A stretch of 64,000 nucleotides of DNA from assembly GCA_012517325.1 (NCBI GenBank), contig JAAYVF010000048.1:44234-108233 (forward strand), read 5' to 3'. Of the stretch, positions 55,861 through 64,000 are shown piece by piece. The DNA is from Myxococcales bacterium. GTDB taxonomy: Bacteria; Lernaellota; Lernaellaia; Lernaellales; Lernaellaceae. Under the pieces are notes generated by a model. It was not told the origin of the DNA. It did not search any database and was given only the letters and a program-made list of their open reading frames with translations. Both the position numbers and the translations under genes were made by a program. Every line of letters starts with the position of its first letter. Within the stretch, counting starts at the first letter, position 1.

Positions 55861-58800
55861 TGAACGGCAGTAATCGGCCCAATGGATCAACCATGACTTT
55901 TACCGCATTTCTTTTTCGAAGTGCTTCGCTTTTTACTTGAAAATGAATCGGAGGTTTGTGACTTTCACTTGGAGTGCCTGCAAAAACGTGGTGCCGAAAA
56001 TCTATCCGTCCGTCCTGGCAAATTTTTTGCACACGTAAAAGCAACTGCTCATTCTCATGTTCAACAACTATCATCTCATTGATTTGCAATGACATGACCA
56101 GTTTCCCATCGTTTTCCTGAATCGGGCTGCCAATTGGTTCATTATTTAATTTTCTTCGAGCCGCCTCCATCGTTGTTGTTACACGAAATGTCCAGACGGC
56201 CTTGCCGTTTTTCGTTTGTTTTTCAAAAAACGACATTTCATGATTATTCCCAGGTTTTACGACTCGATACGGTTTTGTCACCGGCTCATGAAGCAGGTCT
56301 TTTCTGGAATCCTTAATATTTTTTTTCAATGGATACACCATATCTTCCGATGAAATACTTTGATGTATTCTTACTTTTCTTATTGGAATGGACTCCGGAA
56401 GCGCCGGATTCTTCAGCCGCTTTTTTTCCGATATTGGCAGTTGAGGACAAGTTTCCCAAATTTTTTTCGGAAACAAACCCTTTTGGTTTGGGTCACCCCC
56501 ATTCCTTCTAATATGATCGAGTATTATTTTTTTTATATTATCATTTGGTATTTCCTCTACCATTGCCCCAGTCAGTTCATTAACTTTAACACGATAGGCA
56601 ATTTCTTTCGAATCACTAGTCGGTCCATAATTTGTTAATTTATGAAATAGGCCCGAGATACTTGTGTTAGCAACATGTGAGACTAATAAACCTGTAGTTT
56701 TTATTTCCCGCTCACCAATTTGCCAAACGCGTTCGCGGCGGCAGATGACCTCGACGACATTCTCCCTGAAGCCTTCCCAAGGCGGCAACAACGGCACCTG
56801 GTGCGGATCGTCATCGCGCCGGACGGCATCGGACAGGGCCTTGATCGCCTTGCGGCTGGTGCAACCGATGACCACGGCGTCCACCGCGTGGTGCCGATGG
56901 TCCTCGCGATTTTTTTCGCCGTCGTCGTAACCCAGCACGAGATTGAGGCCCCAACGGCGGCGCAGGATCGCCGTGACCCTTCCCGGCGTGGTCAAGACGG
57001 CACGCTGGCCGACGCGTAATTCCTTGGGATAAAGCAGATTCAGGTAATCGGCCAATTCGCGGCTGGCGTATTGCGTATCGACCAAACGGCGATCGATGGC
57101 CTCATCGGCGTCCAGCTCGGCCTGGCTGAACCGTTTTTTCTTGCCGTGCGAAAAACTCATTTCGGAAATGCGGACGATCATTTCCTGGAACGCTTCGCCA
57201 TCCGGCCCATTCTTCCATTCGAAGGGCGTGCGATTACCCTTTTCGCGGTTGGCCTCGGTGAAAGCGAGCACCTTGTTCTCGTAGCCGTTATCCAGGCTGC
57301 GCGAAAACGGCAGGATGTGATCGACTTCGACGACATTGGCAATTGACAGCAAATCGGCGGCGCCGATCGCCTTGCCGGTATAGGGGCATTGCCAATGTTG
57401 ATCCTGCCACAGGCGGAAGCGCAACTTATCCTCGTTTTTCGGATTGGCGCGGCCGTGATCCTTGTACCAATCCTCGGCAATCTTGTTTCGCGCCTCGTTG
57501 TCGCGATTGAGGGTGACGGCATGGTCGCGGTCGTCGCGGTTCATTTTCAATTGCCGGGCGAGTTCCACCACGATGCGCTCGGGTTTGCCGTATTCGCGGA
57601 TCAAGGCATTGACCACCCGGCGGGTTTCGGTAAGGCACCGCCTGACGAGTGGATTGGTGATGCCGGTGGGCGGCTTGGGCAGTAAATCGTGGACTTGATC
57701 ATTCTCGGTCGTTTGCAGCTTGCCGTCCTTTTTCGCCTCGTCAATGGCGTCGGTCTCGATCAACCCGGCTTCCAGGTAGGGCAATAATATTTCCATCGCC
57801 TTCGCGGAGAAACGCAGATAGCCGTCCGGGGCGGAAAAGCCTTGCAGATCGGCGATTTTTTCGGGTTCAAGCGGAAAAGCGCGGAGGCAATCGGCCAGCT
57901 TTCCCGGGTCTTCCTCCTCGACAATGATCCGTCGCAGAAGTTCGCGATCTTCCTCTCGCAAGGCTTGCCAATGATCCTCGCTAAAAGCTTTGATCAGCGC
58001 GGCGTCCACTAGATTACCCTTCATAGCGAGCCGCTTCGCGGCTTCGAGATTGAAGGTCCAGCCATCCGGTACGCCAAGCATTTTTCTCATCTTGGTGAAC
58101 TTCATTTCCTTTTGGCGGCTCAACTGGTGAAGAATTTTTTCGCGCTCTTCGACGGTCAAGGCGCGCGATTCGCCGCGATTGTTATTGAGGCGCAGATTGT
58201 TGACCTCTTTGAGGAGACGGAACTGCTGTGCGATCCACGAACCCACGGCACACCGTTTTTCACCGGGAATCAACGAACAGTCGGCTAATTGCGGCGCGCG
58301 CAAAGCGTTGGCGCGCGGCGGTAGGGCCTGCCGTCTTTCCTCGGTTACTTCGAACGGCCGTTGAAAAAAGATGGCTTGACGAAGGTCTTCCTGTCGCTCG
58401 GGCGTCAACAGATCGGCGTGAAATTTCGCTTGCCTCTCCCAGATCGAAGCGAATTCTTCCTCGTACATGCTCCGGCAGGTATGTTGTTTGCGAATGCGCG
58501 GGACTTGCGCCGTCGCCAATAAAAAGGGTTCCCTGGCACGCAAACTGAAATACTCGCCGACTGTCCGGCTTTTCGCCGTGGCCATGTCGGCGGTCAACGC
58601 GCCGATTGCCTTGGCGATATCTCCGCTGTCTTTTTTTTCCTTTTCGCTTTTCCGATTGGATTTGAAACCACGCCGCTGCGCCAAATGGTAAAAGGCCCGT
58701 CCCAATTCGAACGGCGCCAGTTTTTCATCCAAGGCCCGGGCGCGACAAAGATAAGGATCGAGATTAAAGACCTGGCGAAGTTCCGCTTCGTCCTTGGGTA

Positions 58801-59059
58801 ACAGATTCATCCTCTGCAGGAGATGCAATACCTTCGTTTTTCGCCGAGCCCGGCGTTCTTTTACCCGACGGCTACCGCGACTGGTCCGCCGTTCCGCGTT
58901 TTTTGTTTTCAAATCAATTTTCTTGGCTTCGATTTCCGCGCCGGCCGGAAAAACTCGGACCCCAGCATCCACCAATTCCCTTGGGGCATCCTTTTCAATC
59001 CGGATGACCGCCCAACCCAAAGAGCTTTCACCTAAATCAATCCCAAGAATATACTTCAT
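55853..59059 (-). CDS. cas9: CRISPR-associated endonuclease Cas9, type II-C
   Basis: 1068 residues, the compact II-C size. All nuclease residues can be read: RuvC-I Asp8 (GIDLGESSLGWAV), the Arg-rich bridge helix at about 55-75, RuvC-II Glu499 (VVELARQLK), HNH His581 (VEVDHILPFSRSLDNGYENKV), RuvC-III His723/His724 and Asp727 (HHAVDAVVIG). It should therefore be active and cut both strands of the target. AGGAG lies about 10 bases before the ATG. Composition changes sharply near 56720 (about residue 780): upstream coding DNA is GC-rich like the host, while the last ~288 residues, expected to form the WED and PAM-interacting domains, are AT-rich with TTA and ATA codons. Confidence 0.98.
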   Translation of the reverse strand: MKYILGIDLGESSLGWAVIRIEKDAPRELVDAGVRVFPAGAEIEAKKIDLKTKNAERRTSRGSRRVKERRARRKTKVLHLLQRMNLLPKDEAELRQVFNLDPYLCRARALDEKLAPFELGRAFYHLAQRRGFKSNRKSEKEKKDSGDIAKAIGALTADMATAKSRTVGEYFSLRAREPFLLATAQVPRIRKQHTCRSMYEEEFASIWERQAKFHADLLTPERQEDLRQAIFFQRPFEVTEERRQALPPRANALRAPQLADCSLIPGEKRCAVGSWIAQQFRLLKEVNNLRLNNNRGESRALTVEEREKILHQLSRQKEMKFTKMRKMLGVPDGWTFNLEAAKRLAMKGNLVDAALIKAFSEDHWQALREEDRELLRRIIVEEEDPGKLADCLRAFPLEPEKIADLQGFSAPDGYLRFSAKAMEILLPYLEAGLIETDAIDEAKKDGKLQTTENDQVHDLLPKPPTGITNPLVRRCLTETRRVVNALIREYGKPERIVVELARQLKMNRDDRDHAVTLNRDNEARNKIAEDWYKDHGRANPKNEDKLRFRLWQDQHWQCPYTGKAIGAADLLSIANVVEVDHILPFSRSLDNGYENKVLAFTEANREKGNRTPFEWKNGPDGEAFQEMIVRISEMSFSHGKKKRFSQAELDADEAIDRRLVDTQYASRELADYLNLLYPKELRVGQRAVLTTPGRVTAILRRRWGLNLVLGYDDGEKNREDHRHHAVDAVVIGCTSRKAIKALSDAVRRDDDPHQVPLLPPWEGFRENVVEVICRRERVWQIGEREIKTTGLLVSHVANTSISGLFHKLTNYGPTSDSKEIAYRVKVNELTGAMVEEIPNDNIKKIILDHIRRNGGDPNQKGLFPKKIWETCPQLPISEKKRLKNPALPESIPIRKVRIHQSISSEDMVYPLKKNIKDSRKDLLHEPVTKPYRVVKPGNNHEMSFFEKQTKNGKAVWTFRVTTTMEAARRKLNNEPIGSPIQENDGKLVMSLQINEMIVVEHENEQLLLRVQKICQDGRIDFRHHVFAGTPSESHKPPIHFQVKSEALRKRNAVKVMVDPLGRLLPFND

Positions 59060-59194
59060 TTCCCTAACTCCTGAAAAATAGTGGAAAGAATAAATAGGAT
59101 AGAGGAATTGATTCGAATAAAAAAGGCCTATTTTAATGGAAAATTAAAAAGAAGTTTTTCACCTATTAGTGAAATGGTGATTTATAAAAAAATC

Positions 59195-59224
59195 ATATTA
59201 ATTCTGAAATAAAATGATTGACAA
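59195..59224 (-). promoter_or_regulatory. Predicted cas operon promoter
   Basis: On the minus strand TTGTCA (59224-59219), an 18-base spacer and TAATAT (59200-59195). The predicted start is near 59188, giving a leader of about 130 bases before cas9. The region 59060-59250 is very AT-rich and holds no gene. The -35 box overlaps that of the tracrRNA promoter. Confidence 0.55.
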
Positions 59225-59247
59225 GCAAAATGAATAATGTGTATAGA
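59218..59247 (+). promoter_or_regulatory. Predicted tracrRNA promoter
   Basis: A perfect TTGACA (59218-59223), an 18-base spacer and TATAGA (59242-59247). Transcription would start near 59254, at the very edge of the anti-repeat. Confidence 0.7.
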
Positions 59248-59252
59248 TGACT

Positions 59253-59341
59253 TGTAACCATTCCGTTTCAGGGATCTTATCGCAACAAGGCCCGCAAGGG
59301 CCGACCGTAGGCTCCGCCCCGCCTTCCGGCGGGGCGACCGA
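59253..59341 (+). ncRNA. tracrRNA
   Basis: Bases 59251-59286 match the reverse complement of the CRISPR repeat at 27 of 36 positions. The blocks TGTAACC, TTCCG, TCAG, GATC and CGCAAC are conserved, and two more positions can form G-U pairs. Internal mismatches would give a bulged duplex. A tetraloop hairpin GGCCC-GCAA-GGGCC follows at 59289-59302. A 9-bp hairpin with loop TTCC (59315-59336) then probably ends the RNA, though only a weak T run follows. It is encoded divergently from cas9. The RNA should pair with each crRNA and load it onto Cas9. Confidence 0.9.
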
Positions 59342-59374
59342 TTTAATGGCACATTGAATAGTATGAAGTCGCCG

Positions 59375-59962
59375 CTATTCGGTTGGCGGCGCGGCCTCGC
59401 CTTGCTTGACTTCTCCGCCCTCGGCCGCGGGCGCCGGGCCGGGTTGCGGTTCGGCGGCGGGCTCGGGCAGCGGTTCGGGAATCGGCAGGCCGTCGACGGC
59501 GGCGGCGATTTTAAATACGGCCCAGACTTGCAGGATCATCGTCAGGAGAATGATGAGGCCGCCGACCGGCAGGCGCGGGAGCCACGACAGCGCCCAGGTG
59601 ACGGCCAGCGCCCAGAAAAGCCAGGCCGACAGCGGGCGGCGGTCCAGCTTTTTGCGTTCGATGAAGGAATTGTAGTCGGCGGCAAAACCGACCATGACCA
59701 CGAACATCCAGTAGAGGTTGAAAATCGGGATGAACGAATAACCGACCGCGCGGCCCGGCGTGGTGCGGGCGAAGCCGTCCTGAATCGCCAACCAGGCTTT
59801 GTGAAAGAGCGCCAGTCCGAACAACATGGCGATGAAAAGTAACAACTGCGACAGGCCCGTCTTTCCCCGGCCGGCGGCCGACCCGGTGATGCGGGAGATC
59901 GCCGCCAACAACAGAAAAACGCCCGTTCCGCCGCCATAAAACCATTTCGAGACCTTGATCAT
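59375..59962 (-). CDS. Four-helix membrane protein with Pro/Glu-rich tail
   Basis: 195 residues from the ATG at 59962 (GGAG 9 bases upstream). Four membrane segments are visible. SFIPIFNLYWMFVVMVGFAADYN is a phrase shared by small DUF4328-like membrane proteins of unknown role. The last ~35 residues are rich in Pro, Glu and Ala. The gene is downstream of a TPR-like gene on the same strand. Confidence 0.65.
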   Translation of the reverse strand: MIKVSKWFYGGGTGVFLLLAAISRITGSAAGRGKTGLSQLLLFIAMLFGLALFHKAWLAIQDGFARTTPGRAVGYSFIPIFNLYWMFVVMVGFAADYNSFIERKKLDRRPLSAWLFWALAVTWALSWLPRLPVGGLIILLTMILQVWAVFKIAAAVDGLPIPEPLPEPAAEPQPGPAPAAEGGEVKQGEAAPPTE

Positions 59963-60073
59963 CCCACGACTCCGTGATTTTCGGTGTTTGCGGAGAATCC
60001 TCGGGCGAATCATATCGCGACGTAAATGAACTGCAAGCGTTTTGTTGCGCTTCCGCTGGAACCGGCCCTCGAT

Positions 60074-60787
60074 TTATTCTGCCGGCGGACAATCCAGTCG
60101 CCGGCAGACTGCGTCGAGCGCCGCGCGGATCGCCGAGTCATTCGCCGTGGTGTCGGCCCGCGCTTCCCGCAGCAACTCCAGGGCCGCGTCGCGCCGCCCG
60201 AGTTCCGCCCAGCATTCGATCAATTGAATCCGCCACGACAGCCGATCGGCCGCCGCGGGATCCCCGGTCAATTCCTCCAGCAAGCGCGCGGCTTCATCGA
60301 CCCGGCCGCTTTGCCGTAAAACGGCGACCAGCAGACCTTGCGCCGTGCGGCGGCGTTGCGGGTCCGGCGTCCGCCCGATCAGCGAATCCAGCCGCGCCCG
60401 CGCCTCGTCCCATTCCTTTAGCGCGATCAGCAAATCCGCGTATTCCAGCTCGACGTTCTCCCGAAAATCCGGATTCGTCCCCGGCTGGGCCAATGCCGCT
60501 TCCAACCAGTGACGGGCTGCCGGCCGGTCGCCCAGTTCCTTGGCCTGGCGCGCGGCGGCGGCGGCGGCATCGAAGCGATCGACCGCGCGCAACCGATCGT
60601 CGGCGGCGAGCGTGGCGTAAGCCGCCAACCGAGCGCGCGGGTCGGCGATCCCGGCGGCGAGGATCATCCGCTCGTTGAACGGCCGGACGCGCGCGAACGG
60701 ATACAGCACGAAGGAGAGAATCAGCGCGGCGAGGATCAGCGCCGCCCGCGCCGCCCAGTTCGAGAAGATGGTTTGCGGCCGCGTCAT
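60074..60787 (-). CDS. Membrane-anchored TPR-like protein
   Basis: 237 residues from the ATG at 60787. One N-terminal membrane helix is followed by helix pairs of tetratricopeptide style (GDRPAARHWLEAALAQPG, KEWDEARARLDSLIG, GRVDEAARLLEELTG, GRRDAALELLREAR). Probably a protein-protein interaction scaffold. Its start lies 4 bases after the stop of the GT-C-like gene. Confidence 0.72.
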   Translation of the reverse strand: MTRPQTIFSNWAARAALILAALILSFVLYPFARVRPFNERMILAAGIADPRARLAAYATLAADDRLRAVDRFDAAAAAARQAKELGDRPAARHWLEAALAQPGTNPDFRENVELEYADLLIALKEWDEARARLDSLIGRTPDPQRRRTAQGLLVAVLRQSGRVDEAARLLEELTGDPAAADRLSWRIQLIECWAELGRRDAALELLREARADTTANDSAIRAALDAVCRRLDCPPAE

Positions 60788-60791
60788 GGGG

Positions 60792-61901
60792 TTATTTCCC
60801 ACCGATGGTTTGCAGCACATACAGTTCCTGACCGGCCGCGACGAAATAAAAACCGGCGCAGATCAGGAACGCGGCCACGATCACGGCGCCGCGCCGAAGC
60901 GGCTTTTCCGCGGGCAACGCCCGCGCGACCGCCGCGCCGAAAAACGGCAGCAACAGCGGCAACAGCAGCGAATAATAGCGCGACCAATGGCAGTCCAGCC
61001 GGCCGGCGAGGTAATAGCCGTAAACCATCGCCAGATAGAGCCACAACAAACCCGCCAGGGCGCGCCGCGATTTTTCCTTCACCGCCGACCAGGTTCCGGC
61101 CAATCCTCCCAGCAACGGCACGATCCCGAGCGCACCGGCCAAATACGCCGGAAAAACCGCCCAATGCGGCGGCGGCACCGGTTCGGGATGGACGGTGTAA
61201 TAGAAACCGCCGCGAAGGAAGTCGGCGAGTGAAAAATAGGTGGACGCGAAAACGGCCCCCGCCAGTGCCGCGAATCCGGCGAATACTGACAGCGCCGGTT
61301 TCCAGCGGCGCGATCCTAGAAACGCCGCGCCGAGACACGCCACGACGAACAACCCTTCAAAGCGCGTCAGCGTCGCCGCGCCGAGGGCCACGCCGGCCGC
61401 GAACGCCCGGCCGATTTTCCTGTCGTCCCCGTCGTTTCGCCAATACGGGATCAGTAGCCAAAAGCCCAGCCAGAGCAGCGCGAAAAACGGCATGAAGCCG
61501 GTCGTCGCGGCGGCCAGTTTGGCGAAGAACGGGTGAAGCGGCAGCGCGATCGTCGCGCCGCCGGCGATCGCCGGCCCGAAGAGCGCGCGATTGACGGCAA
61601 AAAACAACCAGAGAAACAGCGCCGCGCAACCGAGATCGACGATGCGGAGTTGCGGTCCGGGGACGCCGGCGGTCAGCGCCAACCGCAGCAGAAGAAAGTG
61701 CACCGGGCCCTGTGTAAAAGGCGGCTGGCCGTCACCCCGCGCCCACCGGATCGCCGCCTCCACACGGCCGGTCGCGTCGGCGTCCCACCCGGACGGAAGC
61801 TGTCCGCCGTACCAGGCGAGCCATCCCAGGCCGGCGGCGAGCCCCAGCAAAAGCAACGCCGTCTCCCAGCCGAATGCGCGTTTGGCCGCCGTATCGTCCA
61901 A
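60792..61901 (-). CDS. GT-C/GT39-like multipass membrane protein
   Basis: 369 residues with about ten membrane helices. The first loop contains SGWDADATGRVEAAIRW, where the Asp pair sits as in GT-C glycosyltransferases, though it is less typical than the protein at 28121. TRFEG and the Arg-rich cytoplasmic loops also fit. Operon with the TPR-like gene. Sugar and acceptor unknown. Confidence 0.65.
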   Translation of the reverse strand: MDDTAAKRAFGWETALLLLGLAAGLGWLAWYGGQLPSGWDADATGRVEAAIRWARGDGQPPFTQGPVHFLLLRLALTAGVPGPQLRIVDLGCAALFLWLFFAVNRALFGPAIAGGATIALPLHPFFAKLAAATTGFMPFFALLWLGFWLLIPYWRNDGDDRKIGRAFAAGVALGAATLTRFEGLFVVACLGAAFLGSRRWKPALSVFAGFAALAGAVFASTYFSLADFLRGGFYYTVHPEPVPPPHWAVFPAYLAGALGIVPLLGGLAGTWSAVKEKSRRALAGLLWLYLAMVYGYYLAGRLDCHWSRYYSLLLPLLLPFFGAAVARALPAEKPLRRGAVIVAAFLICAGFYFVAAGQELYVLQTIGGK

Positions 61902-62014
61902 GGTTTCGCCCGCCGTTTTGGGTTTTTAGGTATTGTAGCGGGCGCCATTAAATAAAGAAACGGAGCCGGGTAAGCCCTATGCAGTCCAACCCGACTCCGC
62001 CAAATCAAGCGTTT

Positions 62015-63622
62015 TTAGCAGCCGCAACCGCCTTCGTCGTCGTTGTCGTCGTCATCCGCGGTTCCGCTGTCGGCGGAATCGTTGTCGTCGTTGTCATCGT
62101 CGTCGGCGGGCGAGGCGTCGTCGTCATCCGCGCCGGGCACTTCCACCGACACCGGGCCGAAATCGACGTCGTTCTGGCCGGTGCCCTCGTAGTGCAAGAG
62201 ATAGTAGTAGGTCTGGCCGGCTTCCAATCCCTCGTCGGTATATTCATAGGCCGCCTGGTTCGGCTGGATGAAACCGTCGTTGACGGCCTGGTAATCGCCG
62301 TCTTCGGTTTCGGCGCGCAACACCTTCCAGCCTTGCGGCCGGGTTTCGCGCACGGACGCCCATTTCAGAACCGCGGCATCCGGGGCTTTGTATTCGGCGG
62401 TGAATTTCCAGACATTGGTGGCCAGGACGTAGGAAGGCTCGCTGGAGAAACCGATCAGGACATCGATCGCATTGAACGCCGCCTGGCAGGACGGTTCGAT
62501 GAACGAGGGTTTCGGATAAAAGCCCGTCACATCCAACTGGCTCGGGCCGAGTTCGAACGTGAAGCTGATGATTCCCTTGACGCCGTAAGCCCAATCCATC
62601 GTATCGCCGGTGGTCAGGTACAGGCCGGAGGATTGGGTCGGCGTGAACTTCGTTTCGGCGGCCATGTATTCGGCCAGGGTTTTGTGGGTGTAATAGTCGA
62701 TTTGATCGGCGATGTGTTCGTACGTGTAGCCGAACGGATATAAAACGAGTTTGGCGTGCGAGTGCAACGAGAGGATCGTGGTGATATTGGCATGCGCGTT
62801 GACCAGATCCCGCAACGCGGCCGTCTCCGGTTCCGAGAACGCCGCGGTGCCGTGATAGGTGTCGGCGCAAGCCATCCCGGAGGAACCGACGCCGCCCCAT
62901 TTGTAACCGTAATTGCGGTTCAGATCGACGCCCAGGCAGGCCGATCCGGCGTTGACCTGGCGATTTTTCCGCCACATGTGAAACGATCCGCCTTGAATGT
63001 CGAAAAGGCTGCCGTCGGGATTGAGGGTCGTGATCACGTAAATCTCGTGATTGTCCACGTATGCGGTCATCTTCTCATCGGTCCCGTAACCTTCGACGAG
63101 CTGGGTCGCCGTGTACAAGGCCACTTCCGGAGTGAGTATTTCCCGCGCATGGTGCTCGGCGACAATCACCACCGCCGGCAGCGACGGGTCATCCTGCAGC
63201 GGGTTGGCGCTGATCTTCAGACACCAGAGATTCCGGCCTTCCACGGTTTGTCCGAAAGTGAACAGGTCCGTGATTTCGGGATGCTGCGTATTCAAATCCT
63301 GCAAGGCGGTCAGTTGTTCGTTGTAGTTGTGATAGGGCGCGTAATTGGCGGGGAAATCCTTGGTATCCACCACCGGACTTTCATACAAAAAGCCAAGTTC
63401 CTTGATTTTGGGAAGCAGATCGTTCGGCACCCAGGCGGTGAGGTATCCTTCTTCGAGATTCACGTAATCGATCGAGAAACCAAGATTGGCCAATACCGTG
63501 CGATCTTCGACGCTCGGCGCTTCGATGCGGAGGTAGGTCCGTTCGCCGAAAAAATCGGCCTGAGCGGCGGCGGCAAACAACAGCAATGACAGAGCGATCA
63601 GCGATAGTAAAGTTCGTTTCAC
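62015..63622 (-). CDS. Secreted M14 zinc carboxypeptidase with Asp-rich tail ending GCGC
   Basis: 535 residues from a GTG at 63622 that has GGAGG 8 bases upstream and starts a signal peptide cut near AQA; the longer frame lacks these. A propeptide-like region is followed by the M14 catalytic domain. Zinc ligands are His and Glu in EHHARE and His in SLHSH, Arg/Asn lie in DLNRNYGYKW, and the catalytic Glu is in FTFELGP. A fibronectin-like domain comes next, then an Asp tract and the end GGCGC. It removes C-terminal residues from peptides, probably while held at the surface. Two Cys in SACLG and GMACAD may bridge. Confidence 0.9.
   Translation of the reverse strand: MKRTLLSLIALSLLLFAAAAQADFFGERTYLRIEAPSVEDRTVLANLGFSIDYVNLEEGYLTAWVPNDLLPKIKELGFLYESPVVDTKDFPANYAPYHNYNEQLTALQDLNTQHPEITDLFTFGQTVEGRNLWCLKISANPLQDDPSLPAVVIVAEHHAREILTPEVALYTATQLVEGYGTDEKMTAYVDNHEIYVITTLNPDGSLFDIQGGSFHMWRKNRQVNAGSACLGVDLNRNYGYKWGGVGSSGMACADTYHGTAAFSEPETAALRDLVNAHANITTILSLHSHAKLVLYPFGYTYEHIADQIDYYTHKTLAEYMAAETKFTPTQSSGLYLTTGDTMDWAYGVKGIISFTFELGPSQLDVTGFYPKPSFIEPSCQAAFNAIDVLIGFSSEPSYVLATNVWKFTAEYKAPDAAVLKWASVRETRPQGWKVLRAETEDGDYQAVNDGFIQPNQAAYEYTDEGLEAGQTYYYLLHYEGTGQNDVDFGPVSVEVPGADDDDASPADDDDNDDNDSADSGTADDDDNDDEGGCGC
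62030..62131 (+). repeat. Asp/Asn-coding microsatellite
   Basis: TCGTCG/TTGTCG/TCATCG triplet runs that encode, on the minus strand, the acidic tail of the carboxypeptidase. Confidence 0.7.
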
Positions 63623-64000
63623 GAGGACGCCTCCCTTGTTCGTTTTAAATACGGATCGGCTGCCTGCGCGACTGGCAGCCGACCCCTTGGGCTGAAAAGT
63701 GTACACATTTGGATAAAGAAAGCAACCAGACCAACTTTTCCAAAAGCCGTAACTGATCAGAGGGAGGCGCGTTGATTCCGGCCGATGAAAGCGCTTAGCC
63801 GAGGTATATCCTCGATTTTGACCTTCACACCAAGCCAACAAGCAATCAATAAACGAATGGTCGAACCCGCCAAAGATTTTTATTTTGGATACAAAAAATC
63901 GCTTGCTTATCCGGCCCGGGCGGTGCTATGGATATTTACTGTCAACGTAAGGATGGGAAAAGGGCGCGGAGCGGCGGAACCGATCGGACGGCGGCTCGCG
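63623..64000. other. Window end, no complete gene seen
   Basis: About 380 bases upstream of the carboxypeptidase. They should contain its promoter, but no clear -35/-10 pair stands out. A plus-strand ATG at 63930 opens a short frame running off the window, without a ribosome site or recognisable sequence. It cannot be called a gene. Confidence 0.5.

Noticed and set aside
59287..59341. Hairpins downstream of cas9's start read as a simple terminator
   Set aside because: They directly follow a 27/36 match to the repeat and have a promoter in front, so tracrRNA explains them better.
63930..64000. Short plus-strand frame at the window edge
   Set aside because: Only about 24 codons are visible, with no ribosome site and no recognisable sequence.

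Overview
The window looks like chromosomal DNA of a Gram-negative, flagellated, GC-rich bacterium from the myxobacteria-like / former Deltaproteobacteria part of the tree. The signs are a FadL-type outer-membrane protein, many lipoproteins, flgB behind a sigma-54 promoter, a MopE-like motif protein, and large exported proteins with aspartate-rich linkers. This placement is an inference from gene style only; no rRNA is present.

Layout. 1-5.8 kb: a truncated SDR epimerase, a beta-helix lipoprotein, an MBL hydrolase, a stand-alone GMP synthase ATP-pyrophosphatase subunit, an NTF2-like protein and a methyltransferase. 5.8-10.5 kb: a very large secreted protein with three CBM9/DOMON-like repeats beside a GH78-like lipoprotein. 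10.6-25 kb: thiolase, MBL and LUD proteins, a BrkB-type membrane protein, a 5'-nucleotidase, a LolA-like protein with an inositol monophosphatase, a two-subunit 2-hydroxyacyl-CoA dehydratase, and a phosphoesterase/GT2/GT9 cluster. 25-33 kb: an orphan flgB, a dGTPase, a Mut7-C protein, a GT39-like protein and the rnc-era-der operon. 33-50 kb: a secreted protein, an operon fadL-like/ferredoxin/PfkB/mtaB, ftsB-like coupled to a diguanylate cyclase, ligA-acyP, ald, speA, a PEGA protein and tRNA-Lys(CTT). 50-59.4 kb: a secreted PKD protein, then a complete type II-C CRISPR-Cas locus with 25 repeats, cas2, cas1, cas9 and a tracrRNA. 59.4-64 kb: membrane proteins and a secreted M14 carboxypeptidase.

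Three points deserve most attention. (1) Four unrelated exported proteins end in an Asp-rich tract followed by a terminal Cys-Gly-Cys, with no membrane segment after it. This looks like a C-terminal sorting or anchoring tag, and some lipoproteins carry a similar acidic spacer just after their N-terminal lipid cysteine. (2) The Cas9 gene is compositionally mosaic: about 780 residues (RuvC/REC/HNH) are encoded in GC-rich DNA, while the last ~288 residues (the expected WED/PAM-interacting region) are in AT-rich DNA. This suggests a domain exchange. (3) cas9 and the tracrRNA appear to be transcribed divergently from promoters whose -35 boxes overlap, and every CRISPR repeat carries a promoter-like sequence of its own.

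Genes are packed tightly, with frequent ATGA overlaps and convergent genes that abut or overlap. Starts were moved inward wherever a Shine-Dalgarno sequence and a signal peptide or family N-terminus supported it.
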